Below, piece by piece: positions 22,987-34,203 of a stretch of DNA of 64,000 bases. The DNA comes from Selaginella moellendorffii. Lineage: Eukaryota > Streptophyta > Lycopodiopsida > Selaginellales > Selaginellaceae. A program made the translations under genes and the position numbers. Positions within the stretch are counted from its first letter, which is position 1; the number at the start of each line of letters is the position of its first letter. The stretch covers positions 665,101 through 729,100 of the forward strand of contig NW_003314339.1 of NCBI RefSeq assembly GCF_000143415.4. Reading direction: 5' to 3'. The notes below the pieces were generated by a model, which was not told the origin of the DNA, ran no database searches, and saw only the letters and a list, made by a program, of their open reading frames with translations.

Positions 22987-24780
22987 TGTGAGACACAAAA
23001 TCCCTAGGCCCCAAAGTGGAGCCGGAAGGGCGCCACGTGGTAGTGGCCGAAGCGAGAGCCAAACGAGCGTAACACGTTTGGACCAAAAGCTCCGACTTGA
23101 AAAGTCAAGAGCGGGAGTGGAACTCCCAACGAAGTGCTCGAGGAACGAACACGAAGCGAGCAAAAAGCGAGGCTCCAAAAAAGGGACCCAAAAGGACCAA
23201 AACATGACACGTGGAAGTGTCCGAGATGGACCCGAGTTGGAGTCTGAAGTGGAGTCCGAGATGGACCCGAGTTGGAGTCCGAAATGGAGTCCGAGATGGA
23301 CCCGAGTTGGAGTCCGAAATGGAGTCCGAGATGGACCCGAGATGGAGTCCGAGATGGAGTCCGAGATGGACCCGAGATGGAGTCCGAGATGGAGTCCGAG
23401 ATGGAGTCCGAGGTGGACCCGAGATGGACCCGAAATGGAGTCCGAGATGGAGTCCGAGATGGACCCGAGATGGAGTCCGAGATGGAGTCCGAGATGGACC
23501 CGAGATGGAGTCCGAGATGGACCCGAGATGGAGTCCGAGATGGAGTCCGAGATGGAGTCCGAGATGGAGTCCGAGATGGAGTCCGAAGTCGAGACCGAGA
23601 CCGAGACCGGGACCGAGACCGAGACCGAGACCGAGATCGGGACCGAGACCGAGACCGAGACCGAGGCCGAGGCCGAGACCGAGCCCGAGTCCGAGTCCGA
23701 GTCCGAGTCCGAGTCCGAGTCCGAGTCCGAGTCCGAGTCCGAGTCCGAGTCCGAGTCCGAGTCCGAGTCCGAGTCCGGAGCCTGAGAGGGTGAAAGCCCA
23801 AAGCGTTCGTCTCCCAGACCCTGGGGGGTTTGGTGAGCTCCAAAAGTATAGTAGGGGGAGGACTGCAGTGGAGCCAGTTTGGCCAGGAAAGGCCAGTTTG
23901 GCCCAGGAAGGCCGGACCCAGTGCTGGGTGATGAGCTGCCCACTGGGAAGTCCAAGACTAGAGTGAACACAGACCGACAAGCGGGGTAGCTTGGTGTAGT
24001 GTTCAAGAGCCGGCTCTAGTTCCCCCGGGAGATCGACTGGCCGATGCTCCTAGTCCAAGTGTGGGTGGCACTACCTACTTGGATACCTTGTGTGGCTCAA
24101 CGGAACCCGCTCTAAGCCCATGGCTAGAGCACCCAAGGGCAGAAGGCGAGGAGAGTACCCAGGTGGCTCGCATAAGGCCACGGTGTTCCGAAATGTTGTC
24201 CCAAAGGCCCAGACTGTGGAAAGGAAGAGGAGCAGTCCTCTGGGGTAGTGACCAAGGACACAATCGTGTGGTGAGGAAGTCCCAGAGGACCGTGGGACTT
24301 AGTGGTCGGGCCTGTGGGTCTCGATCCAGTGGCAGTGTTGGCAAACACGGCCAAGGGCAGAAAGGGACTTAGTGGGGACTGACAGAGGGATATTGGGGAA
24401 GGCTATTCCCCTTGTCGGTGGGCATCCTAAGGATGCTAAGGAGTGGATCTGAGATCACCACTCACGGATGGTTTGCCTAGTCTTGGAGAGCCAAGACGGT
24501 GATGCAAGTGGTATTGGACTACCAGTGTGGCAAAGGTGATTGGGCATGGCCTTAGCGTAACAGGCTGCTATGTCGGTGGTACCTTTGAGTGTCGGTCATG
24601 GGATCGGACACGTGGAGCACTTGGACCAAGTGCAAATGTTGAGTGGCATGGATGCCATTCTCGGGGCTAGCAAGTCCCAAGTCCTGGATTGGACTTATGG
24701 AGGTTGTGAATAAGACTCCTCCAAGTGGTCAGAGGTGTGGTTAAGTGACTAAAGTAGAATGGAAAATTTAGTCGCTTACA
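22987..24780 (+). repeat. 3' LTR of LARD-1
   Basis: Matches 17099-18896, with the same termini and minisatellite. It is preceded by a purine-rich tract at about 22974-22986 and followed by the GGCTC target duplication. Confidence 0.92.
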
Positions 24781-24875
24781 GGCTCTTTCTATTTTGCTCG
24801 CCGCTACTGTTAGTTTCTTTTCCTCCGCTTAGTGATATGCTTAAACTCAGTGGGTTGTCTTGCCTAACCTGAGGT
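24781..24875 (-). pseudogene. 26S rRNA pseudogene fragment (5' terminus), part 2
   Basis: The minus strand reads the 26S start, including CTGAGTTTAAGCATATCACT and AAGCGGAGGAAAAGAAACTA, the universal ITS4 primer region with changes. It continues 16981-17098 across the LARD-1 insertion. Confidence 0.88.
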
Positions 24876-25042
24876 TGTGCACATGAGCGATTCACCACTA
24901 GGTGGGGTGTGTACCATTGATACCACACGGACAAGTCAGGGGCCACACCATCCACATACAATCAAGCCGATTGGAACACAAGTCTATGGATGGCCACATT
25001 TGCCCCACACTCACAGAGTGCGTATGAGGCAGCAAATGGTTG
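24876..25042 (-). other. Decayed ITS2 spacer
   Basis: Lies between the recognisable 26S 5' end and the 5.8S gene remnant, so it is ITS2 by position. Confidence 0.7.
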
Positions 25043-25198
25043 CAGACGCTCAGGCAGGCATGCCCTCAAGATGAACCTCGGGCATAAGTTGCATTCAAAA
25101 CTTCAATGATTCAAGGAATTCTACAATTCACATCATATAATGCATTTTGCTGCATTCTTCATTGTTGTGAGAGCCTAGATATCCATTGTTGAGAGCAA
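25043..25198 (-). pseudogene. 5.8S rRNA pseudogene
   Basis: The minus strand keeps the 5.8S order, including an altered GGATATCTCGGCTCTC region (reads GGATATCTAGGCTCTC) and TGTGAATTGTAGAATTCC. Most changes from the plant 5.8S consensus as I remember it are C-to-T or G-to-A. Confidence 0.85.
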
Positions 25199-25487
25199 CA
25201 TTTTGTTTTTTTGGCCCGACAGGACCACAAGATCAAAAACAACTAGTTGATAACAATCACACGGCCTCCATGTGTGCCACATCGCATAGCCAATGGCTGG
25301 GAGATGATGGCACAAGTGGAAGGAGGAGGCACACATGCACAAGTTGCAAACTCCTTGGTTTGGACTTCCCAGGTGATCTCCCAGCCCAGTACTACTCAAG
25401 CCCAAGGTCGCTTACATAAGTGCATGTGGCCAGACCAGGTGTCCTGGCTAGCCATGCCTCCGGGCATGGCCCCTCAGGGGACAATAT

Positions 25488-25649
25488 TGTAGCGCATGTG
25501 ATCATGGGATGAGATTTGGATATACTGTCACCGTGGATCTTTGGAACCTTGGGGGATAAATGGGGATAAAATAGCCACTAAGGGCTCTCTCATCAAGCAA
25601 TTGCTCTTTTTCCAGTTGGCTTAAGGGGAGAGAGATAAGGTGCGCTACA
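25488..25649 (+). repeat. Left LTR of the TRIM
   Basis: 162 bp, differing from 26000-26161 at only a few positions (for example GGATCTTTGG against GGATCCTTGG). Confidence 0.88.
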
Positions 25650-25999
25650 GTTGGTATCAGAGCAAATGGCACGGGTTCGATTCCCATTGATTAGTGGCTA
25701 CTTAAAAGTATAATATACCCTTGAGCAAGGTATATTCCTACCCCTAAATTTGAAATCGTACGTATTGGGCATCCATGTGTACGTCCTTCCTCTTGTGTGG
25801 AGTATCCACGGACGAAAGTATCCACCATGGGACTGCGGTACGGGTGGATGACTAGTTGCCTCACATGGAATAGCTAATCTACACAATAGAAGGATTGGTA
25901 GATTAAGTGCAGAAATGGAGGTGCTGGTTCCCCTTGGCTCAGTAGGGGTTGTTAGTCAATAGTCAATGAGGACATTGACATCTCTAAAGGGGGGGTGAC

Positions 26000-26161
26000 T
26001 GTAGCGCATGTGATCATGGGATGAGATTTGGATATACTGTCACCGTGGATCCTTGGAACCTTGGGGGATAAATGGGGATAAAATAGCCACTAAGGGCTCT
26101 CTCATCAAGCAATTGCCCCTTTTCCAGTTGGCTTAAGGGGAGAGAGATAAGGTGCGCTACA
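26000..26161 (+). repeat. Right LTR of the TRIM
   Basis: 162 bp with the same termini as the left copy. It is followed by six unrelated bases (GTCAAA) and then by LTR family X. Confidence 0.88.
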
Positions 26162-26167
26162 GTCAAA

Positions 26168-27314
26168 TGTAGCGCACATGGTTTTGACCCTTTATCCTAT
26201 GGTGATTTACCGTAGGATAACACCACGAAGCAGAACTTAACCCTCTTTGTGCCACGTGACAGATGCCACGTGTCACATGCCACGTGTCCATGCCACGTGT
26301 CCACAGGAACCTGAGGTTCAGGGCCTTGGGCCACTGAACAGAGGAACGGTGCCAAACTCCCAAGCATGGAGCCAAGGAGTGACGGAACTGAACCACAGAG
26401 CAACTCCCGAGCATAAAGCCCAAGGAGCGAAGGGACAGGGGCCCGGAGCGACTTGGAACAGTCCTGGAACAACTAGCATCCCAATGCCAGGACTAGCACG
26501 CAAAACGGAGCCAAATGGAGTTTGGCGCTATTTTGGCATACCGGTGGCCTAACGCGAGGATATGGGTACTCCACCAACTAGCATGGAATGGAACTTGGGC
26601 TTAGACCCAAGCCGGACGCAGAACAAGGACAGGCACGCAAGCGGGAGCTAGACTATGCCTCAGGTTGGTCGGCCATGCCTGACCTACCCACTATCCCTAC
26701 TATACATTTGGAACCCCCCACAGCCCCCCCCCCCTTGAGGAACACATGCTTTGGGCTTTCACCCCAAGCCTCCCTTAGTATCAAGAGTTAGTCTTTGGGA
26801 CAAGCTCAAAACTTACTAAATATGGAATGTCCTTAGATTGCGAATTTGGACACGGGACGAACACTATTGTGTTCAGAACGATCTCTACATTCCATAGATA
26901 TGCCAAATGAGCAAATCTGGACACTTTCCATAAATAGCATTTGGGACCGAAATGAGACTAACACAAAGGGCATGATAGCGAGGGTGTTTGGCAGACACGG
27001 TAAGCTATTATGTGGCGATATTGAGGGACCAATCTCAATACGCGAGGGTTCTTGTCAAGCCAGTGCAAGACAGAGCAAAAGAGAACTAACAAGCCGGGCC
27101 AAGTATGCTCAGCTAAATAGACACTTAGGAATTCCTTCCTTATGCTCATGCGGCCAAGTACAGATGCAAAGTCCAGTTTACTAACACTTGAACAAGAGGG
27201 GCTAATAAAGGGAACCAACAATACCGACCTTCTGCCATCGTGGCAGTAAGGTAAGAGTGTCCGTAAGGACTAGTCGCCAGGTAACTTTCGATACCCGAAG
27301 TCACATTTGCGACA
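26168..27314 (-). repeat. LTR family X, copy 1 (adjacent to the TRIM)
   Basis: A 1,147-bp sequence with TGTAGCGCAC at one end and TTTGCGACA at the other, matched by 42817-43969. In the second copy a polypurine tract read on the minus strand directly precedes the TGTCGC end, so this is an LTR oriented on the minus strand. The 5 bp after it (AATAT) match the 5 bp before the TRIM. Confidence 0.75.
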
Positions 27315-27356
27315 AATATAATCTTGGCCAGCAGTTTATAGTTTACAGATGTGTGT

Positions 27357-28640
27357 CAATGATCCTTCCACAGGTTCACCTATGGAAACCTTGTTATGAC
27401 TTCTCCTTCCTCTAAATGATAAGGTTTAATGAACTTACTGTGTCATCAGCAGCGAACCATCAGCATCGCTGCAATCCGAACACTTCACTGGATCATTCAA
27501 TCGGTAGGAGCGATGGGCAGTGTGTACAAAGGGCAGGGCCGTAGTCAATGCGAGCTGATGACTTGCGTTTACTAGGAATTCCTTGTTGAAGATCAATAAT
27601 TGCAATGATCTATCCCCATCATAATGAAATTTTTAAAAATTACCTCAGCCTTTTGACACAGACATGCACTCGTTGAGTTCATTAGTGTAGCGCACGTATG
27701 GCCCAAAACATTTAAGGGCATTACAAACCTGTTATTGCCTCAAGCTTCCATCCGCTGGAAGTGAATAGTCCCTCTAAGAAGTTGGCCTTGGAGGAAACTT
27801 CCAAGTAGCTAGCTAGCAGGCTGAGGTCTTGTTCATTAACGGAATTAACCAGACAAATCACTTCACCAACTAAGAACAGCCATGCACCACCACCCATAGA
27901 ATCAAGAAAGAGCTCTCAATCTATCAATCCTTACTATGTCTAGACTTGGTAAGTTTCCCCGATTTGAGTTATATTAAGCTGCAGGCTCCACTCCTGGTGG
28001 TGCCCTTCCATCAATTCCTTTAAGTTTCAGCCTTGTGACCATACTCCCCCTGGAACCCAAAGACTTTGATTTCTCATGAGGTGCTGGCAGTGTCATCCAA
28101 ATAACATCTGCCAATCCCTAATTGGCATCATTTATGGTTGAGACTAGGATAGTATCTGATCATTGTCGAGCCCCCAACTTTCATTCTTGATTAATGAAAA
28201 CATCCTTGGCAAAGTTTGTCTTCCATAAATCCAAGAATTTCACCTCTAACAATGGAGTACGAATGCCCCTAATTGTCCCTATTAACCATTACTCTGATCC
28301 TGAAGACCAACACAACAGGACTAGAGTGCTATAGTGTTATTCCATGATAATGTATTCAAAGCACAAACCTACTTTGAGCACTCTAATTTTTTCAAAGTAA
28401 CATTGCCGACTCTACACCCCAACCAATAAAGACCAGAGTAGCATCACCGACTCAAAGGACGGGGGGACCAATGCACACCCGCAAGGGCAGACCATTCGCC
28501 CCATCCCGAGATCCAACTACAAGCTTTTTAACTGCAACAACTTTGATGTGACTTATTAGAGCTAGAATTACTGCAGCTGTTGGCACCAGACTTGCCCTCC
28601 AATGGATCCTTGTTAAGAGATTTAGATTGTACTCATTTCA
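27357..28640 (-). pseudogene. 18S rRNA pseudogene (3' two-thirds)
   Basis: The minus strand follows plant 18S rRNA from its 3' end (AAGGATCATT region near 27360) for about 1,280 nt to the TTAGATTGTACTCATT region (plus-strand reading) near 28635, then alignment fails. Conserved blocks such as ATGGTTGAGACTAGGA and GGTGGTGCCCTTCC (plus reading) survive. Many substitutions are transitions at former CG or CNG sites, as expected of a methylated, silent copy. The 5' 500 nt or so are missing. Confidence 0.9.
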
Positions 28641-29076
28641 AGAGACAAATGTAAATGGATATAGCTTTAGTGTAATGGGCTGATAAATTAATAATACCTT
28701 TTAGGTGTCTGTCATGGGATTAAACATATAGAGCACTTGGACTGAGTGTAGAAGCTTAATGGCATAGATGCTATTCATAGGGCTACCATATTGAATAGGA
28801 TGATCAAAGAGATGAAATGGAAGAATTGGATGACCAAATAGTAAGACTTACTAGTTAATGTAGAGATGGAGGGATGCATATGGAATTTGCCATTACCATC
28901 CCACTAGAAAAACAAAGTTTTGCAGGTGCAAATGCAAATATTTGTGGTTGTTCCTCCGGACCTAGTCTAGTCATCATCAAAAGACGATTGAAACATTAGT
29001 GGGTAGCAGTGGTGCAAGAACCAGCATCCTGAGGAACAACACTGTCACAAACATTTACACCCACAGCTGCAAAACT
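28641..29076. other. Non-coding; contains an old LTR remnant
   Basis: About 28710-28800 resembles the end of the LARD LTR (compare GTGTCGGTCATGGGATCGGA with the decayed GTGTCTGTCATGGGATTAAA). Nothing else is recognised. Confidence 0.5.
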
Positions 29077-29496
29077 TCATGGTACTCTCTCTAGTACTTG
29101 AGCTGCAAGTTATCATTTTTATTATACAAGAAAGGTAATCTCAAATTGATGTGTTTATCAAATCAGCTACATACATCTAGAACTAATGAAAATATTTCTT
29201 CATATATAATTGATTATATATTCTTCTTGTACTATTTATGTGTTAATTGAGTTAACTTATAATTTTTCAATATGTGTATATTTTATAATTGTACATCATT
29301 AAAAATCTCCTTGTTTTTGTAATAGGTACTCTTTCGTTTATCAAGTTAAACTTTATTGAGCTTGTTTTTCACTTATATATATATTTTTTAAAATAGAAAA
29401 CTTTATTATTATGAAATCCTAAGCTTCCAACTATGGTGAGGTTCCTCCATTTTTAATCACCAAGTCGCAGCTCAAGTACTAGAGAGAGTACCATGA
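29077..29496. mobile_element. MITE-like inverted-repeat element
   Basis: Thirty-bp terminal inverted repeats (29077-29106 and 29467-29496), starting TCATGGTACTCTCTCTAGTA, enclose an AT-rich 360-bp interior without coding. No clear target duplication is seen, so the superfamily is not assigned. Confidence 0.6.
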
Positions 29497-30197
29497 CATA
29501 AAGAGATGAACTCCAGAATTTGCATGGCCATGCTCTGCAAGAGTTCTATACCGGAGTGTCTGCATTTTAGCCAGCTCTATCAAGTTAAGAACTGCGCTAG
29601 TGCATAGGTAATCTGGTCCCAAAGTGGGCACTACAACGTCAGCTATGAAAAAACATTAGTGTCGCAGCAGCCCCAGCAAATAATTGCAAAACGTTATGGT
29701 GAGTTACCTGTTTTTTGTGATGCAAGTCTCTAGCAGAGCTGCAACTGTTTAAGAACTCTACCAGGAAATCATAGTCGATTACAGTTCCTTCTTTAGCCCA
29801 TCTAGCAAGTGGCAATGAGCAGCTTCCACCAGCACTTTTCCAGGAAGCTCCTTCACCATCTGCACAGGCTAATTTATTTCTGTGTGAGAGCGCTTCCCTG
29901 TTAATTCTACCAGAGAATACACTAAATTTGATGTGGATTTAATAACCCAAAATACGTTACTATACACTGCATTACCTTCGAGTGCTATGTATCCTCTACT
30001 ACAAAATTTGGGCTCCCTAATAGTTACGCTAGCGTGATCTACATAGGTCCTGGAAGAAAATTTGCGAACGGCTGCCAGGCAGAGTCTAGTTGATGCCAGG
30101 ATGCCTTCCAGTAGAGATGCATAGTAACAAAATAACAAAAAAAAAACAAAAAAGAACATAAATACAATGCGTGGATCAATATGTTCAGAGATTCACC
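29497..30197. other. 3' flank of the TAF1C-like gene; possible gene debris
   Basis: On the minus strand about 29700-29870 encodes YDFLVEFLNSCSSARDLHHK, which has the flavour of a pentatricopeptide-protein start, but adjoining frames are broken. Frame 29869-30159 has no recognised motif. Confidence 0.3.
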
Positions 30198-33100
30198 TTA
30201 CAGGCGTTTTCCCTTAATGTAGTTTGCGTATGGAGCATAGTTTTGCTGCCATTTCTCGAAGTCCTTTTGCAAGCGCTCTAAGGCTCCAAACGTTGACAGT
30301 TCAAACTCATCTATCAGCACAGCAAAAGAAAATCAAAATTAGAATCAAAACCGATTGAGAGCAGACGAACCTGGTTTGAGTCGCTGGAAAATTTTCGACG
30401 ACCCATCTTCTCCTCCGACAAGTTGTTGTGTTCCAACATAATTCTGAAATTTCATATTGCGAATGCTCGATGACGATGATGCTCCAGAATCTGGGTGTTT
30501 TGAGTGGAATAATAACTTTTTGAGGGACAAGTGGCTGTCAGCGGAGATAACTGGTTCTTCTTGTTTCTTTTTTAATTTTAAAGTTACTGCTTCAACCGCG
30601 TCCTGGGCCTGTTGGAAGCTCTCTTTTGTTGTTTTTCTGTTGCCTTCCTTAGCGTCAAATTCCAGAAGCACCGGTAAAGGAACTGGAACTGACGTTTTCT
30701 TCCTTTCGAAATATTTCTTTGGTGGTAGCAGATATGGCGTTTTCTCGGTAACATCAATATATCCACTAACGTTTGACGGCATCCTTGCTGCGTGTAGTGC
30801 TAGATCGTCAGCTAGACCCAAGAGCAGCACTTTAAACGCTATCTCATGGCTTGAAAATCGTCAAGACACACAAAAAAGAAGGAAGGAAAAAGAAAAAGGA
30901 TACGTGGAGAGAGGGACTTCAACATCCGCCAAAACCCTGTATATGCGATCCTGGTATTGTTCCACAGGGTCCATCATTGTTGCCTTCAACCCTGCAAATC
31001 ACAGTAATTCTTTCTAACCAGTAAAGCAGAGCCCATAGCTTACGTTTGCCTTGATGAGACGACCCCAGGCAAACCAGTCCGTCTTTGACGTCTGCAAATA
31101 AAAACAGCGTGAGTAAACCACAGAGCTTAAGCTAGTCATACAGTTGAGCATAGCTGGGAAAGGGAGATTCTTCATAACAAGCGTCTTCTCGTTCTTAGCT
31201 GCATATATCATGGTTAAAGAAAAACCATGAAACAATTTAAGCCCACCTATTAAGTGTTCGGGATACTCGCACAACTGAGTGTTCTTTTCTCTCTTCAAGG
31301 TCTTGGATGCGATATAAGGTTGACTAAGAATGTCACCTGCACCCGTAAGTTGCAGCAAGCTGAAACCAGTCTTTGCCCCAGGCAGAACCACAACTCCAGA
31401 CAGGCTTTCAATACAGCTGTCCCCCATTCCAGTGGAAAGAGAATCGTAAAGTGCTACCATGGATACTTTCCGAGGACAAGAAGTAAACATCTTTGAAGGA
31501 AGATCCCACGCACAGTACGCCTCCTCTATCTCACGAAATCTGGGAATTGCTCCTGACACGACTTCAGTAGATAGCGCTTGAGGACCATAGCAGAATGCTC
31601 GAACATCACCAGACCGAAAGCTCGCAGCCAGAATTACTCGTCCTGCACGACATAATCAGCAAGACTTCTGACATGTAAAATAAACATTACCTGCATCATT
31701 ATTTCTCTCAGGCCGGAGCCATGACAAAGGATGCATAGACAAATATCCGGGATAATCGTCCTGCATCGAGTGTTCCCACTAAAGAACGAAAAGCAAGAGT
31801 CAGGCTGGCAGAAAGTAGAAGATTTCAAACCTTAAGTAGTGGCAATCTCGGCCTTCGAATGTCGAAGAGCATGATACGTTCCATAGTCGCAGCAGCAAAA
31901 TGATAACCACGTTCCTCAGGTCGCACTATAGCTACGAAGCGATCCTGCTCGCAGCGCCCCGGACGGCAGTAATCTTTGCTGTTTCCAACGGTAGCAAGTA
32001 GAGTAGTCGAATTGCCATGTCTTAAGTCGGATAAAACGATTTCCTCAGCGTTCGCTATGACAAGCAGCTTCGGATGCCAGCCATACTCGACTCGCCACCA
32101 GCTCCTTCTGAGATTCCGAATCTCAGCAAGTACAGCCTTTGGAACCTTAGCAGCGCCAGTTCTGTCGGCTGTTGCAGCCTCGACCATTGTCGCGTGCACT
32201 AAAAAGTTCGCTCGTAGATTGTTTGTAGACTTTTTGGTGGAGTGGACATCATAAACGTAAACCTCCCCAGACTCTAGGACAGTTGCAAGTTCTCCCTCGA
32301 TATAAGGACTACAGACCACCTGCGGGAGCCGCATTGTGATCCACCATCATGAAACACAAACTGAAGAGCTTACATGAGATACGCCGTGGAAGTAAGTCGT
32401 CGCTGAGGGTGAACCAAAGCATATGCGGTCTTCCTGTAAAGTCCTGATCAAGCTATCCAAACAGAAGACAGAAATGTTTCACAGACTTACTTCTCTTTGA
32501 ATGTTCGTAACATGTACTTGATGCTGAGTCCTAGCGACAAGTATGCTCTCGTCTTTGCTTGAATTCGAAATCTTCATCGCTGATAACTGAAACCACAAAG
32601 TAAAGAAGAGCAAGAGAGAAAGAAGTCAGAAGTACCTGGCGGATGGGATGACCCAACGTTGGTGAGACGGACATCCTCACGCCACCGAACAACTCGACAT
32701 CCGGCTCGTCGTCTTGCTTTTTCAGAGGACACAAGCGACCAGCGGGATCACGCTCGCAAAGTATGCTTCCTATACTGCTGAAATCCTCCCCAATGGGAAA
32801 TGCAAGCTGGAGCTTTCCATCTTGACACTGCAAACAGAAAAGCAAAGAATTAAACGAGAGACCAAGAGTAAAGAGACTTGGAACACACTTGCATACACTC
32901 CAGTCTGTTTCCAAAAACGCTGTTACTGTCGTGGATCATAGCAACCTTCGCAGCCGTGTCCTCCTGAACGAGCCCGTCGAGAAGAGAATCGGGAGCATAG
33001 CCGATCGATGCGTCCTCCTCCGCGTAACGTGATTGCTGCGGAGAAAACAAGCGCCAGAGTGAGAAAACCCCTTGGTTGAGGACTTCGAGAAACCATCTCA

Positions 33101-33325
33101 AGGGGAGGAATCGGATGATCAAAGAGGTGCAATCTACACCCCGTTGCCAGCAATGTTTGAGGCTCTCCCACGGAATCAAATAGCAATGGCCCCACTGTAA
33201 GAAACGATCGTCAGAGCTGGAAATGTCGATAGATGGAGCTTACGATCGGTCCCGGTTCGCATTGGTGCTCCAAACCCCGTGCCAATGCACCACGGCAGTC
33301 CCGGACCCTGGAAGAGATTCGCCAT
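30198..33325 (-). CDS. TAF1C/RRN6-like RNA polymerase I initiation factor (putative)
   Basis: Multi-exon minus-strand gene. The first exon is 33325-33244 (start MANLFQGPGLPWCIGTG), the second begins at 33194, and the last ends at the TAA at 30198-30200 (...WQQNYAPYANYIKGKRL). Introns are short GT-AG. The middle reads like the beta-propeller of TAF1C-type factors of the Pol I pre-initiation complex: RRSWWRVEYGWHPKLLVI, EEIVLSDLRHG, then YHFAAATMERIMLFDIRRP and later FSLLQLTGAGDILSQP. The C-terminal part is charged and low in complexity. The role in rRNA transcription follows from the family. The family call rests on remembered patterns, and another WD-type nuclear protein is possible. Some internal exon limits are not resolved here. 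Confidence 0.55.
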
Positions 33326-33896
33326 CGCTGCGTTAAAAACCCTAAACCTCTGGGAGTGATAGCTACAGCCGATATCTGTGTAAGCTACATTTTCATGGAC
33401 GAGCGCTTCTTGATCTGTATCAGGTGGCCAGACGAGCAGCGCGATACCTGCATTGAAGTGAGCGAGCTGGGAACTTTCTTTGTTTTCTTTTTTCTCATGC
33501 TTTTCCGTTTTTACTCTTCGTTTTGGAGCTGCGCAGGTTAGTGATCACGTTGCCAGTGAGAAGAAATGGGCTCGGAGTAGCTTTGAGAAGCGAGTACACT
33601 ATCGATCATCAAGAGCTCATTTCTGAGCTCACCGTTTAATTTTTCTATTTACGTTGTGGCTGCAACTCCTGTGGTTTTGGAGGTGAAACTCACGACGGTA
33701 TCTCACCACTTTGAAAAAAAGAAAAATATCCATATACTGGCATTTGGGTGTCTAATACTGCCTCTATGATGCCAACATTTTCTTGAGCACGTTCTTTGGA
33801 ATGTGGACGCTCCTGATGTCGAACAAGGGATCCATCGCGAACGTTTGATGGTTGCATCCACTCAAACCTTCCCAAGCAGAGTTTGCTCTCATCAAT
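33326..33896. other. Intergenic between TAF1C-like gene and Gypsy element
   Basis: A plus-strand frame (MDERFLICIRWPDEQRDTCIE) with a possible intron from about 33459 to 33538 is the only coding hint, and it has no recognised family. Confidence 0.35.
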
Positions 33897-34129
33897 TGTT
33901 ATGATCCGGCGCAAAAAGACAAAGATCTAGTTGCCCTAGACTATGCTACGCCACCTCTTGAGGTTCCTCACCACCCAACCACCCCCGAGCTACCTCAAAA
34001 GCTCCACTGCGCCGCCGCTCCACTGTGAGCCCTAGGGTAGGTTAAGTCCCTTACCCTAACATGCCTTAATATACCCTTGAGCCTCCCTTTGACCGACGTT
34101 GACCACGTAGTCAAAGCTGGCGCCTAACA
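33897..34129 (-). repeat. 3' LTR of the Gypsy element
   Basis: 233 bp, plus-strand reading TGTTATGATC to CGCCTAACA, same as 38592-38824. Confidence 0.95.
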
Positions 34130-34203
34130 ATTCTTCCCCCCCAACAAAGTCCTTGTCCCAAGGACGAGTTGTACCGGTGATCACCCTTTCTGGGGAATCC
34201 TGC

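Larger units (their letters stand above)
17099..24780 (+). mobile_element. LARD-1: full-length non-coding LTR retrotransposon
   Basis: A 7,682-bp element with LTRs of 1,798 bp (17099-18896) and 1,794 bp (22987-24780), TG...CA ends and a perfect 5-bp target duplication GGCTC (17094-17098 and 24781-24785). The tRNA-iMet-like primer site TGGTATCGGAGC follows the 5' LTR, and a purine-rich tract (GGGTGGTGGAG) precedes the 3' LTR. The 4,090-bp interior has no frame longer than about 110 codons and no gag or pol motif, yet it is closely matched by the second copy at 49960-53998. A long, conserved, non-coding interior defines a large retrotransposon derivative (LARD), mobilised in trans. The LTRs are nearly identical, which implies recent insertion. 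Confidence 0.92.
25488..26161 (+). mobile_element. TRIM-like miniature LTR element
   Basis: Two 162-bp direct repeats (25488-25649 and 26000-26161), both beginning TGTAGCGCATG and ending GTGCGCTACA, enclose 350 bp. Directly after the first is a perfect primer site TTGGTATCAGAGC (25651-25663), and directly before the second is a polypurine tract AAAGGGGGGGTGAC (25986-25999). There is no coding capacity. This is the layout of a terminal-repeat retrotransposon in miniature. The expected duplication does not flank this unit alone: the left flank AATAT (25483-25487) recurs only after the adjacent LTR, at 27315-27319. Confidence 0.85.

Noticed and set aside
25450-25475. GCCATGCC/GGCATGGC inverted repeat in ITS1 as a palindrome-family copy
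   Set aside because: The core and arm order do not match the 22-bp family. It is likely an ordinary ITS1 stem.
25660-25690. T-loop-like GGGTTCGATTCCC after the TRIM primer site
   Set aside because: Plant LTR elements often show such wording next to the iMet primer site, and no cloverleaf can be folded around it.
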